Shown one piece after another: positions 26,390-33,896 of a DNA stretch of 64,000 nt. The DNA comes from TMP-7 sp038212445. GTDB lineage: Bacteria; Acidobacteriota; Terriglobia; Bryobacterales; Bryobacteraceae. Made by a program: the position numbers and the translations under genes. Positions within the stretch are counted from its first letter, which is position 1. Each line of letters opens with the position of its first letter. The notes under the pieces are model-generated. The model was not told where the DNA came from and did no database searches. It saw only the letters and a program-made list of their open reading frames with translations. The stretch is from the NCBI GenBank assembly GCA_038212445.1, contig JBBQUM010000038.1, forward strand, positions 1-64,000, given 5' to 3'.

Positions 26390-26426
26390 TCGAGATGGAC
26401 GTCGAGGAGCGAAAGCGGTTAGCGAT

Positions 26427-26840
26427 CTAATGAATGGTGTAGGCGGCCTTGAGTCCGAACGGCGCGATTTCGACGTTAAACTCTTCTCCGTTCGAACGGA
26501 CCATCTGGTAAGAGCCCTGCATCATCCCAGTGGGAGTCTTCAGCGGACACCAGGATGAATACTTGAACGACGCCCCCGGCGCCAGGACAGGCTGCTCCCC
26601 GATTACGCCAGGGCCCTTCACTTCCTGGACCTGCTCCAGGGCGTCGGTGATAATCCAGTGGCGGTTCATCAACTGGACGGTGTCTGTCCCCTGGTTGGTG
26701 ATGCGAACCGTGTACTGAAACACCCACTCACCCTGTTGCGGCCGCGAATTCTCAGGCGCGTGGCGCGACAAAACCTCAACCCGGATTCCCTCCGTTACGG
26801 CATCGGATATCGGGGCAAGCTCCGATCTCAGATCATGCAT
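26427..26840 (-). CDS. apaG: ApaG-domain protein (Co2+/Mg2+ efflux protein family)
   Basis: From ATG 26840 the product has 137 residues, the usual ApaG size. Family segments are VEVLSRHAPENSRPQQGEWVF-like strand pairs, RHWIITDALEQVQEVKGPGVIGEQP, SWCPLKTPTGMMQGSY and the terminal strand ending AAYTIH. ApaG folds as an Ig-like beta sandwich. Its molecular job is not settled, though mutants are linked to cobalt and diadenosine-tetraphosphate phenotypes. The longer open frame upstream runs across a promoter-like region and is ignored. Confidence 0.9.
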   Translation of the reverse strand: MHDLRSELAPISDAVTEGIRVEVLSRHAPENSRPQQGEWVFQYTVRITNQGTDTVQLMNRHWIITDALEQVQEVKGPGVIGEQPVLAPGASFKYSSWCPLKTPTGMMQGSYQMVRSNGEEFNVEIAPFGLKAAYTIH

Positions 26841-26935
26841 TTGATCTTTATGGTACCAACCCCGCGAACTTCCGGCGCACAGGCACTCACAAGTAGCTGC
26901 TGTGGTAAAGTAGGCGCCAAAGCGGGAGGTGCGGC

Positions 26936-27391
26936 GTGGCGCTGGATGTAAAAACGATCGTTTTGCGGTGGTTCGACGAGGTCTGGAATCAGGGTAGGGA
27001 AGAGAGCGTTGACGAACTGTTCTCCGCCGATGGCGTGGCCTATGGGATAGGCGAGACCGACCCTGCCGTCCGCGGGCCAAAGGAGTTCAAGGCTTTTCTG
27101 CGAACGATGCGTTCGACGCTACCCGACGTTCACGTCACGATCGAGGATCTGATCGTCGCCGGCGATAAGGCCGTGGTGCGCATCATCCTTGCGGGGACGC
27201 ACAAGGGCGACGGGTTTGGGGTGCCCGCCACCGGCAACCCGGTTCGCGTTTCGGGCATCATTATCGTTCGCGCGGCTGACGGGAAACTCGTCGAGGGTTG
27301 GAACTCCTGGGATCAACTGGGCCTTCTCCGGCAATTGGGTGCGCCGCTCGCCCAGCCAAAGCAGCACGACCGGTTTACGGCCAAGGGTTAA
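26936..27391 (+). CDS. SnoaL-like/ester cyclase-family protein
   Basis: The 151-residue product fits the NTF2-like SnoaL group: VLRWFDEVWNQGREESVDELFS at the start, then FKAFLRTMRSTLPDVHVTIEDLIVAGDKAVVR, then HKGDGFGVPATGNPVRVSGI. Such proteins form small alpha+beta barrels that bind hydrophobic ligands, and most environmental members have no known substrate. Translation starts at GTG 26936, seven bases after GGGAGGT. It lies 14 bases upstream of the PQQ-propeller gene, likely in one transcript. Confidence 0.78.
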   Translation: MALDVKTIVLRWFDEVWNQGREESVDELFSADGVAYGIGETDPAVRGPKEFKAFLRTMRSTLPDVHVTIEDLIVAGDKAVVRIILAGTHKGDGFGVPATGNPVRVSGIIIVRAADGKLVEGWNSWDQLGLLRQLGAPLAQPKQHDRFTAKG

Positions 27392-27405
27392 TCACCGGTC
27401 GACGC

Positions 27406-28851
27406 ATGCGATTCCTACTGATCATTCTTGCGTTCTCGTGTCTGCGAGCGCAAGACTCCAACTGGCCCCAATTCCGAGGACCCAACGGCGGCGGAGTAGC
27501 CTCCCCCGGAGCGTCTGCGCCAACAGAGTTCGGGCCAGCCAAGCGCCTTCTTTGGAAGCAGGATCTGCCTCCCGGACACTCGTCGCCTGTGGTGTCGGGC
27601 GACCGTGTGTTTGTGACAGCCATTCAGAAGCAGGCGAAGACTCTCGAACTTATCTGTCTCGCGGCAAAGACCGGCGCCATCCTGTGGCGCCATGCTGTAT
27701 CGCCTACCGAGATTGAGGAGACGCATGTAGTCAGCAATCCAGCGACTGCGTCTCCGGCGGTGGACGCTCAGCGGGTCTACGTCTACTTCTCGTCCTACGG
27801 TCTCGTTGCGCTGACGCACGCCGGCAAGGTCCAGTGGGACCTCCCTTTGCCGATGCCGAAGACACACCACGGCAGCGGAGCTTCGCCGATCCTGGCAGGA
27901 GATCTTCTGATCCTCAACCATGACGCGATGAAAGGGGGCTATCTACTGGCAGTAAATCGGAATACCGGGAAGGAGGCGTGGCGTCAACAGTACCCCGCCG
28001 CTCCCGGTCGAGTAGAAAGCTATTCCACGCCAGTGGTCTGGAAGGACCAGTTGATCCTGCACCGTTCGGGCGTGATCGAGTCGTATGCGGCGGCGACGGG
28101 TGAGCGTCGTTGGACCCTCGCGGAAAGCACGTCCGGCGCCAGCACGCCGACTGTTTCGAACGACATCATCTATGTAGATACCTGGAACAACCTCGGCGAA
28201 GACGACCAGCGTCCCAAACTGCCTGATTACACGACGCTGCTGAAGGAGTACGACAAAAATGGAGATCGGGCTATCAGCGAGGCCGAGTTCCCGGATAAGC
28301 TGATCTTCACCGCCCGGCCAGAGTTAGAGAATGTTCCCGATAGTCAGAACTATGCCGCCTTCATCAACTTAGATCGAAATAAGAATGGATTACTTGAAGA
28401 GGCGGAGTGGGACATTTTTCGCGCAAGGGTGGCGAGCATGGCGCGAGATCATGGTCTGCTTGCGATCCGGGCAGGCGGCGATAAGCCAGTGGTCGTCTGG
28501 CGTGAGAACGTCTCGATTCCAGAGGTTCCTTCACCACTTCTATATAAGGATCGTATCTTCCTCATACGGAACGGTGGTGTCGCGACGTGCCTGGACGCTG
28601 GAACCGGGAAAATGATCTACCGCGCGAGGGTCGGGGCACCCGGCGCTTACTTCGCCTCGCCGGTTGCGGTGGCGGGGCACATTTATCTGGCATCGTCGGA
28701 GGGGGTAGTGACGGTGCTGTCCGCGCTGGGCGATCAATTAGAGGTGTTGGCTCGCAACCGGCTAGATGATGAGATAGTCGCTACGCCTGCGGTTGCCGGA
28801 AGCATTCTGTTCGTGCGAACATCTCATATTTTGTATGCGTTTGCGAGCTAG
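27406..28851 (+). CDS. Secreted PQQ-like beta-propeller protein with inserted EF-hand pair
   Basis: ATG 27406 gives 481 residues with a clean signal peptide (MRFLLIILAFSCLRAQ). Repeated blade motifs (WPQFRGPNG, TGAILWRHAV, ATGERRWTL, AGTGKMIYRARV) define a PQQ-like WD40-type propeller. Between blades, residues about 282-293 and 322-333 form two calcium-binding EF-hand loops (DKNGDRAISEAE and DRNKNGLLEEAE). The PQQ-contacting Trp/Cys pair of true quinoprotein dehydrogenases is not obvious, so it may be a binding or assembly protein rather than an enzyme. Confidence 0.83.
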   Translation: MRFLLIILAFSCLRAQDSNWPQFRGPNGGGVASPGASAPTEFGPAKRLLWKQDLPPGHSSPVVSGDRVFVTAIQKQAKTLELICLAAKTGAILWRHAVSPTEIEETHVVSNPATASPAVDAQRVYVYFSSYGLVALTHAGKVQWDLPLPMPKTHHGSGASPILAGDLLILNHDAMKGGYLLAVNRNTGKEAWRQQYPAAPGRVESYSTPVVWKDQLILHRSGVIESYAAATGERRWTLAESTSGASTPTVSNDIIYVDTWNNLGEDDQRPKLPDYTTLLKEYDKNGDRAISEAEFPDKLIFTARPELENVPDSQNYAAFINLDRNKNGLLEEAEWDIFRARVASMARDHGLLAIRAGGDKPVVVWRENVSIPEVPSPLLYKDRIFLIRNGGVATCLDAGTGKMIYRARVGAPGAYFASPVAVAGHIYLASSEGVVTVLSALGDQLEVLARNRLDDEIVATPAVAGSILFVRTSHILYAFAS

Positions 28852-28858
28852 AGTGAAT

Positions 28859-29225
28859 CTAAATCTTAAATGCCTTTCTGGTGAATTCTGCCTGCGCCCG
28901 AGCCGCTAGCTTTGGCAGTTCGACCAGTTTGTATCCGCAGTCGCCATAGGCGTGGCACACAATGTCGAATGTCCGCGCCGTTTCTGCGAAAACCTGTTTC
29001 CGTTCGCTATCGGTTTGGTAGGTCTCTCTCCAGGGCGGAGCGAGGAGTACGATGGCGGCTTAGCGGTAGTGCTCACCCGCGCTCTCAATTCAGGATCTGC
29101 TCGGCGATGATCTGCCGGGCAACCTCAGGTGCGTGAGGAAATCCGAGTTTGGACGGTCCTTCGAGGTCGGTGGTTTTACTGGCACCGGGGCCGTCGGAAA
29201 TGACGAACAGGCCGGGGTTGACGAT
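28859..29225 (-). pseudogene. AAA_28-type (NadR-like) ATPase remnant
   Basis: Minus-strand reading from about 29225 gives a P-loop start (LFVISDGPGASKTT, with Ser in place of the usual Gly before the Lys) and EVARQIIAEQ, then stops. About 30 bases later another stretch reads EHYR, an in-frame TAA where relatives have Tyr, then AAIVLLAPPWRETYQTDSERKQ and ELPK, ending at the TAG of 28859. These are the two ends of a roughly 180-residue ATPase with its centre deleted. No start codon remains. Confidence 0.72.
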
Positions 29226-29233
29226 GGGTCTGG

Positions 29234-30355
29234 CTATCCCTTCATCATCTCGTCCCATGTCACTTCCCGACGCCGGTCCATCGCCATGCGACCGAGGATC
29301 GCGGTCAGTGTGCTCTCGGCACCGCGAACGCCCGTATTCTCCGGTTTGCCGTCTCGAATGCGTTCGACAAAGGCCGCGACCGAATCGATGGTGATGTTCC
29401 TGGCGGCCTTTTCGGTGATGTCCTGGCCGACGCCGCGGAAGTGTCTCCAGTGATTCTCGGAGGTCTCGATCATTCCTTTTTGACCGAAGAACTGCTCGAC
29501 GACGTCGCGATAGCCTTCAGGCGCCAGCGTGGAACCGGACAACTGCCCTTGCACACCGTTCTTGTACTCGAAGGCGACGAAGTTGTGGTCGCGCATATCG
29601 CCAAGCTTGGGCGTGGTGGCCCCGCCGGAGCCGATGGCGCTCAGCGGCCTGCCGCCCAGAAACCAGTTCAGAACGTCGATGGAGTGGACGTTGTTCTCGA
29701 CAATCAAATCGCCGGATAAGTCCTTCCATTTATTCCACTCCGTGACCTTTTCGACGTCCGATTCCGGATGCGGGCGCTTTGCGGTTTCCTTCCAGCCGCT
29801 TCCGCTCTTGATAAAGCGCGCAAACCCCATATGAATGGGGCCGGCGGCGCCCGAGTCTGCCAGCGCTTTGGCTTTCAGGTAAACGGGGGCGTATCGGCGT
29901 TGAAAGCCGAAGCTGATATTGAGTTTGCGGTCGGCGGCATCGGAGGCGCGCATGATCCGTTTGCATCCTTCGACGTCAATCGATGCTGGTTTCTCGATGT
30001 AGATGTGCTTGCCGGCTTTGATGGCGGCTTCAAGATGGTCGGCATGCAGGAATACCGGCGTCGCGATGATGACGGCGTCGATATCGCTGGCGAGCATCTT
30101 GTGGAAATCCTTATAGAGCTTCGGATTCTCGACCCCAATGCTCTTCTTGGCCGCTTCCATCTTGTCGTCGAACAGATCGCACAGGGCGACGACTTTGGCG
30201 GGCGTGTTCCTGGCCAGCATTGTGGACACGAAGGTGCCCCGTCCGCCCGTGCCAAGCACGCCGACGGTGATGGTGGAGTTGGTTTCGGCCCCGCGCGCGA
30301 GTCCTGCGGCGGCGACGGTGGCTCCGATCATTTTGCGGCGAGTGATAACGTCCAT
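29234..30355 (-). CDS. Gfo/Idh/MocA-family oxidoreductase, probable Tat substrate
   Basis: The 373-residue protein starts with a twin-arginine-like leader (TRRKMIGATVAAAGLA). The Rossmann loop VGVLGTGGRG and the family signature EKPASIDVEGC follow, with the C-terminal GFO_IDH_MocA sheet domain. Members oxidise sugars or cyclitols with NAD(P). Export in a folded state with cofactor is known for related Planctomycetes and Acidobacteriota proteins. It lies 26 bases downstream of a second family member in the same orientation. The substrate is not readable. Confidence 0.87.
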   Translation of the reverse strand: MDVITRRKMIGATVAAAGLARGAETNSTITVGVLGTGGRGTFVSTMLARNTPAKVVALCDLFDDKMEAAKKSIGVENPKLYKDFHKMLASDIDAVIIATPVFLHADHLEAAIKAGKHIYIEKPASIDVEGCKRIMRASDAADRKLNISFGFQRRYAPVYLKAKALADSGAAGPIHMGFARFIKSGSGWKETAKRPHPESDVEKVTEWNKWKDLSGDLIVENNVHSIDVLNWFLGGRPLSAIGSGGATTPKLGDMRDHNFVAFEYKNGVQGQLSGSTLAPEGYRDVVEQFFGQKGMIETSENHWRHFRGVGQDITEKAARNITIDSVAAFVERIRDGKPENTGVRGAESTLTAILGRMAMDRRREVTWDEMMKG

Positions 30356-30381
30356 AAAACCTCCACCCCAGACTTGTAGAA

Positions 30382-31434
30382 TTACGACAGTTCGCCGGAT
30401 GCCCGGAGGAGCGTCTCCTGCAACAGCAGTTCGTGCTCGTACGACTGCTTGAGCGGCGTTCCCGTTTTGAGCGATCGTGCAAGTTCCTTGAAATCGCCGA
30501 TGAAGCGCGGCTGCGGTGGCAGCGTGATGTCCTGCCAGCCGGCCTTGTAGGGACCCTGCGCCTTACGCATGTGGACACGCATTCGCGGAGGGTTGGATTC
30601 AGGAGTCAGGACGAAGCTACCATCGGTGCCGAGCACCTCGAACGAGCGATGGTCGCCTGCACCGGCCATCTTGGCGGCCTGCGAAATCACTGCCAGTGCC
30701 TTATCGTATTCGAATACCGTCAGGTTATTGTCGGCGAGTTTATCGGCGACGCTGGTATCGTGGCGCAGCCAGCTTTTGACGTTGGTGGGTCGTCCGAGCA
30801 GTTCGACGACACGGTCGATGACATGGCCGCCTAGCTCGAACAGGCCGCCGCCTTTGTAGTGTGCTTCGGTGGCGCGCTCGTCGGGTCCGCGGTCGGCACT
30901 CATGGTGCCGCGAACCATGAACACTTCCCCGAGCCAACCCTTCTGTGCCGCGTCGATGGACGCCATCACGCCTTGATGCCAGCGCCACAGGTAGCCGGTT
31001 TGGACTCGTAAATCTTTGCGACGCGCTTCAGCCATCAACTCTTTGAAGGCGCCCCAGTCATTGCCGGGCGGCTTTTCCAGGTGCAGATGCTTGCCGGCGG
31101 CGATTACTTTGGCGCCCCACGGTACGGCTTCCCAGGCGCGGCACTCGACGACCACCAGATTGACCGATGGATCCTTGAGAAGTTCCTCCTCAGACAACCA
31201 ATGCAGCGATGCCATATACGGCTCTTTCTGGATACGCGCCTTGGCGCCGGCGTTGCTTTCCACTACGCCGGCGATCTCGTAGTCGGGGTTGCCCATCATC
31301 GCCTTCAACTTGCCGCCGAAGTGACTGTGCCCAGTCCCGAGCATCCCGACGCGGATCTTCGTTATGGCTCTGCCTGCCGCCATTGAGGTGAGGAGTGCCG
31401 CGCTCGTCTGTTGAAGAAATCGCCGTCTGTCCAT
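30382..31434 (-). CDS. Gfo/Idh/MocA-family oxidoreductase, probable Tat substrate
   Basis: The 350-residue protein begins MDRRRFLQQTSAALLTSMAAG, a convincing Tat signal. The nucleotide loop reads VGMLGTGHSHFGGK and the catalytic-region motif LEKPPGND. It is the first gene of a two-gene unit with the oxidoreductase at 29234. The two differ enough to suggest different substrates or sequential steps. Sugar or cyclitol oxidation is the family expectation. Confidence 0.86.
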   Translation of the reverse strand: MDRRRFLQQTSAALLTSMAAGRAITKIRVGMLGTGHSHFGGKLKAMMGNPDYEIAGVVESNAGAKARIQKEPYMASLHWLSEEELLKDPSVNLVVVECRAWEAVPWGAKVIAAGKHLHLEKPPGNDWGAFKELMAEARRKDLRVQTGYLWRWHQGVMASIDAAQKGWLGEVFMVRGTMSADRGPDERATEAHYKGGGLFELGGHVIDRVVELLGRPTNVKSWLRHDTSVADKLADNNLTVFEYDKALAVISQAAKMAGAGDHRSFEVLGTDGSFVLTPESNPPRMRVHMRKAQGPYKAGWQDITLPPQPRFIGDFKELARSLKTGTPLKQSYEHELLLQETLLRASGELS

Positions 31435-31507
31435 GCTTGTCTCCCACAGAGCCGATGCGCACCTGTGTAGCCAAGATTATATTCTGAACGGACGGGGGCA
31501 GGACTTG

Positions 31508-31864
31508 TTATTTTCCAGCGGCCATCGCAGCGCGGCGTTCCGGGTAGCGCTGCGTCGCAAACCCAACAATGGCGCCAACGATACTGCCGGGCAGCATGAT
31601 CTGCAGGTAGTACTTGCCCTGCATGGCCGCAATGCCCCAGGCGAGCAGCAGGCCGACAACCAAGCCAAAGAGTACTCCGGCGAGTGTGGAATTCACCTTG
31701 CGCGCGAAGGCTCCAGCCGCGAGACCGTTCAGTAGTCCTTTGAAGGTTGATCCCATCACGATGCCCATGATGCCGTCGCGCACTTCGGGCGTGAACCAGG
31801 AGGTCATCCCATCCAGCGCACCCAAGACCGCGCCGGCAACGAGTCCAATGGTCAGTTTATTCAT
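31508..31864 (-). CDS. Small Gly-rich membrane protein of unknown function
   Basis: The 118-residue product has three to four hydrophobic, glycine-zipper-like segments (LTIGLVAGAVLGALDG, IMGIVMGSTFKGLLNGLAAG, AGVLFGLVVGLLLAWGIAAM, LPGSIVGAIVGFA). No named family is recognised. It is followed in the same direction, 73 bases after the Ser/Thr kinase-sigma unit begins on its right, by no obvious partner. Confidence 0.55.
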   Translation of the reverse strand: MNKLTIGLVAGAVLGALDGMTSWFTPEVRDGIMGIVMGSTFKGLLNGLAAGAFARKVNSTLAGVLFGLVVGLLLAWGIAAMQGKYYLQIMLPGSIVGAIVGFATQRYPERRAAMAAGK

Positions 31865-31909
31865 GAAAATATCCTCTCGGTCTCTAATTACGCGTCTCTG
31901 GTGATTCCT

Positions 31910-32734
31910 TTAACGGCCCGTAAAAAAAATCAGCGCGGCGCGCATTATGAGATACGCCGCGACGAGCCCGATCAGGATCTTATGTCTGCCAATCTGGCGA
32001 AGCAACCATTCGGACGGGCCCTCACGGTAGGCGGTGACCGGTTCTCCGTCGAGGTAGCGGGCGATGTCGGACAGGAGCGCGGCCACGTCGTGATATCGCA
32101 TTTCTGGACCGGCGGCACTGGCTTTTGCAGCGATGGCTGAAATGGATTTGGGAGCGTCCACGCCTACCAAAGCCATGAGGAGCCGGCCTAGTGCATAGAC
32201 GTCGGCAGCCACGGTCCCGCGATCCTGTTCCGGCGCCATAAAGCCGTCAGTGCCGACTACTGCCGGAATGCCCCAGTCGAGCACCAGGACCTCGCCGAAA
32301 CTTCCAATCATGATGTTGGACGGCTTCAAGTCTCGATGGACGACGTCGCGAGAATGCGCAAACGCGACCGGTTCACAGATCTTCTCGAAGAGGCGCAAAC
32401 GCTCGCCAAGAGGGTGGGGTTGAGTGCAGTACTGGTCGAGACGTGCGCCCTGGATCAGTTTCATGGCGTAAAACGGCCGGCCGTCCGGGAGGCGTCCAGT
32501 GTCGTATACCGGCACGATTCCGGGGTGTTCAAGATTTGCGAGGATTCTCGATTCCGACTCGGCAAACGGCGGGTTTAGAATCTTGATCGCCACCCGGCGT
32601 CGCAGGAGTGTGTCCTCAGCCGCATACACGGTGCCCATGCCCCCGCGTCCAACGATCTCGAGCAAGCGGTAGCGCTCTTCATCCTCGTCGATGATCGACC
32701 GCAGGTGGTCGAGCTTGCGGTTAGAGAGGTACAC
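31910..32734 (-). CDS. Membrane-anchored Ser/Thr protein kinase
   Basis: The 274-residue Hanks-type kinase has the Gly loop GRGGMGTVY, lysine in RVAIKIL, and catalytic loop VHRDLKPSN (near 132). The metal-binding segment reads VLDWGIP in place of the common DFG; DWG is known in active bacterial kinases. The domain is compact, with a shortened activation lobe, and a C-terminal membrane helix (ILIGLVAAYLIMRAALIFF) anchors it. Translation begins at GTG 32734 inside the end of the sigma-factor gene, a 14-base overlap that implies joint synthesis. Confidence 0.85.
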   Translation of the reverse strand: MYLSNRKLDHLRSIIDEDEERYRLLEIVGRGGMGTVYAAEDTLLRRRVAIKILNPPFAESESRILANLEHPGIVPVYDTGRLPDGRPFYAMKLIQGARLDQYCTQPHPLGERLRLFEKICEPVAFAHSRDVVHRDLKPSNIMIGSFGEVLVLDWGIPAVVGTDGFMAPEQDRGTVAADVYALGRLLMALVGVDAPKSISAIAAKASAAGPEMRYHDVAALLSDIARYLDGEPVTAYREGPSEWLLRQIGRHKILIGLVAAYLIMRAALIFFTGR

Positions 32735-33323
32735 CGTAGCCCCTTTCGCTTAAGGCTCGACGTAGCGCGCGGCGGGCGGCGGCGAGATGGTTAATGACGT
32801 CGGTCTCCTTGAGACTGAATCGCTCGGCCAGATCCCGATAGGTGGGACGCTCATCAGCGAGGTCATACGCCTCGAAGATTGAGAACCGGCTGGCGTCGAG
32901 AGTGAGGCGGATGGCTTCGATCGCCTCGGCGAACACAGCGCGCTCCCACTCCCGTTGGATGTAGTCGTCGGCAGCCGGCTCATCGAAGTTTTCCACCCGG
33001 CGCATGCCTCCGCCGCGCTTCAGTCGACCGGCGGCTGCGGCTTCGTTAGCCAGAAAACGATCAAGGCAGGTGCGGACGAAACTGCTGAAGCGCGCGCGAG
33101 AGGGATCGTAGGAGTCGAAGTAGTTCTTCTCGATGGCGCGAGTGAAGAAGGCTTGCGTCAGGTCCTTCGCGTCCTCGTTGGAGACACGCCAGCGGATGCG
33201 GATGTACTTGTACGCAGGTTTCCAATAACTGGACACAACGCGGTCCCAGCCTCCGCGCACGACGGACATGCGGGTGTCGGGAAATGTACCGGCTACTCCG
33301 CCGATATCGGTGTCGCGGTCCAT
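32721..33323 (-). CDS. Sigma-70-family (ECF-type) sigma factor linked to a Ser/Thr kinase
   Basis: The 200-residue protein has region 2 (AYKYIRIRWRVSNEDAKDLTQAFF through FVRTCLDRFLANE, about 30-95) and region 4 with a helix-turn-helix (PTYRDLAERFSLKETDVINHLAAARR, about 155-185). It resembles sigma factors of Planctomycetes and Acidobacteriota that are encoded beside kinases rather than anti-sigma factors. The downstream kinase overlaps it by 14 bases, so phosphorylation control is a reasonable inference. Target promoters are unknown. Confidence 0.83.
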   Translation of the reverse strand: MDRDTDIGGVAGTFPDTRMSVVRGGWDRVVSSYWKPAYKYIRIRWRVSNEDAKDLTQAFFTRAIEKNYFDSYDPSRARFSSFVRTCLDRFLANEAAAAGRLKRGGGMRRVENFDEPAADDYIQREWERAVFAEAIEAIRLTLDASRFSIFEAYDLADERPTYRDLAERFSLKETDVINHLAAARRALRRALSERGYGVPL

Positions 33324-33434
33324 AAGGTCAGGGTTGCGGCTCGCCTTGCTCTCAGGGGCGACGGCCCCCGGCTTACCAGCTTCCGTATTTCCACCGTCTC
33401 ATCATGGCAAGGATTTGCCCTGGTGTCCGGATGG

Positions 33435-33896
33435 CTAGCTTTTTACGATGCAGAACGCTCCAAGGATCGCGATGGCGTCCTCGAGGAGGGCGATTGGAAG
33501 ATCGTTGCCGCCGATGGCTTTCACCAGACGGGCGCGGAATTCGTAACCGCCAAACGTCCCCGCAACCGCACCGAGTATGCCCGCAACCAGTCCTCCAATC
33601 ATCTCCCCGCCGGCCGCGCCGAGGGCCGCGCCGCTCAAAGCGCCTGATACGATACGGCCGCCGAATCCCGGAGGAGACTTACGGCTCGGGGTCTTCGGTA
33701 GTTTGTCGGCGATCAGTTCGCCAATCGCCAGAACGCTCAGGATGTAGGGCGTGGCGGAATAGCCCAGGAAGGCCAGCCACGTGTTTTCGAGATGTAGCCA
33801 CCCGAGCTTTGCGGCCCAGCTTACGGCCGCGAGCGGGGTCATGGAACGGAGTCCGGTAACCACACCGATCAAGAACGCCAAAACATATGGGGACAT
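33435..33896 (-). CDS. DUF4126-family membrane protein
   Basis: The 153-residue protein has the DUF4126 opening (LAFLIGVVTGLRSMTPLAAVSWA), four hydrophobic segments and a Gly/Ala-rich helix pair (ALSGAALGAAGGEMIGGLVAGILGAVAGTFGG). The function of this family is unknown. Its start overlaps the end of the flavin disulfide reductase gene by 28 bases, so the two are likely co-transcribed. Confidence 0.8.
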   Translation of the reverse strand: MSPYVLAFLIGVVTGLRSMTPLAAVSWAAKLGWLHLENTWLAFLGYSATPYILSVLAIGELIADKLPKTPSRKSPPGFGGRIVSGALSGAALGAAGGEMIGGLVAGILGAVAGTFGGYEFRARLVKAIGGNDLPIALLEDAIAILGAFCIVKS

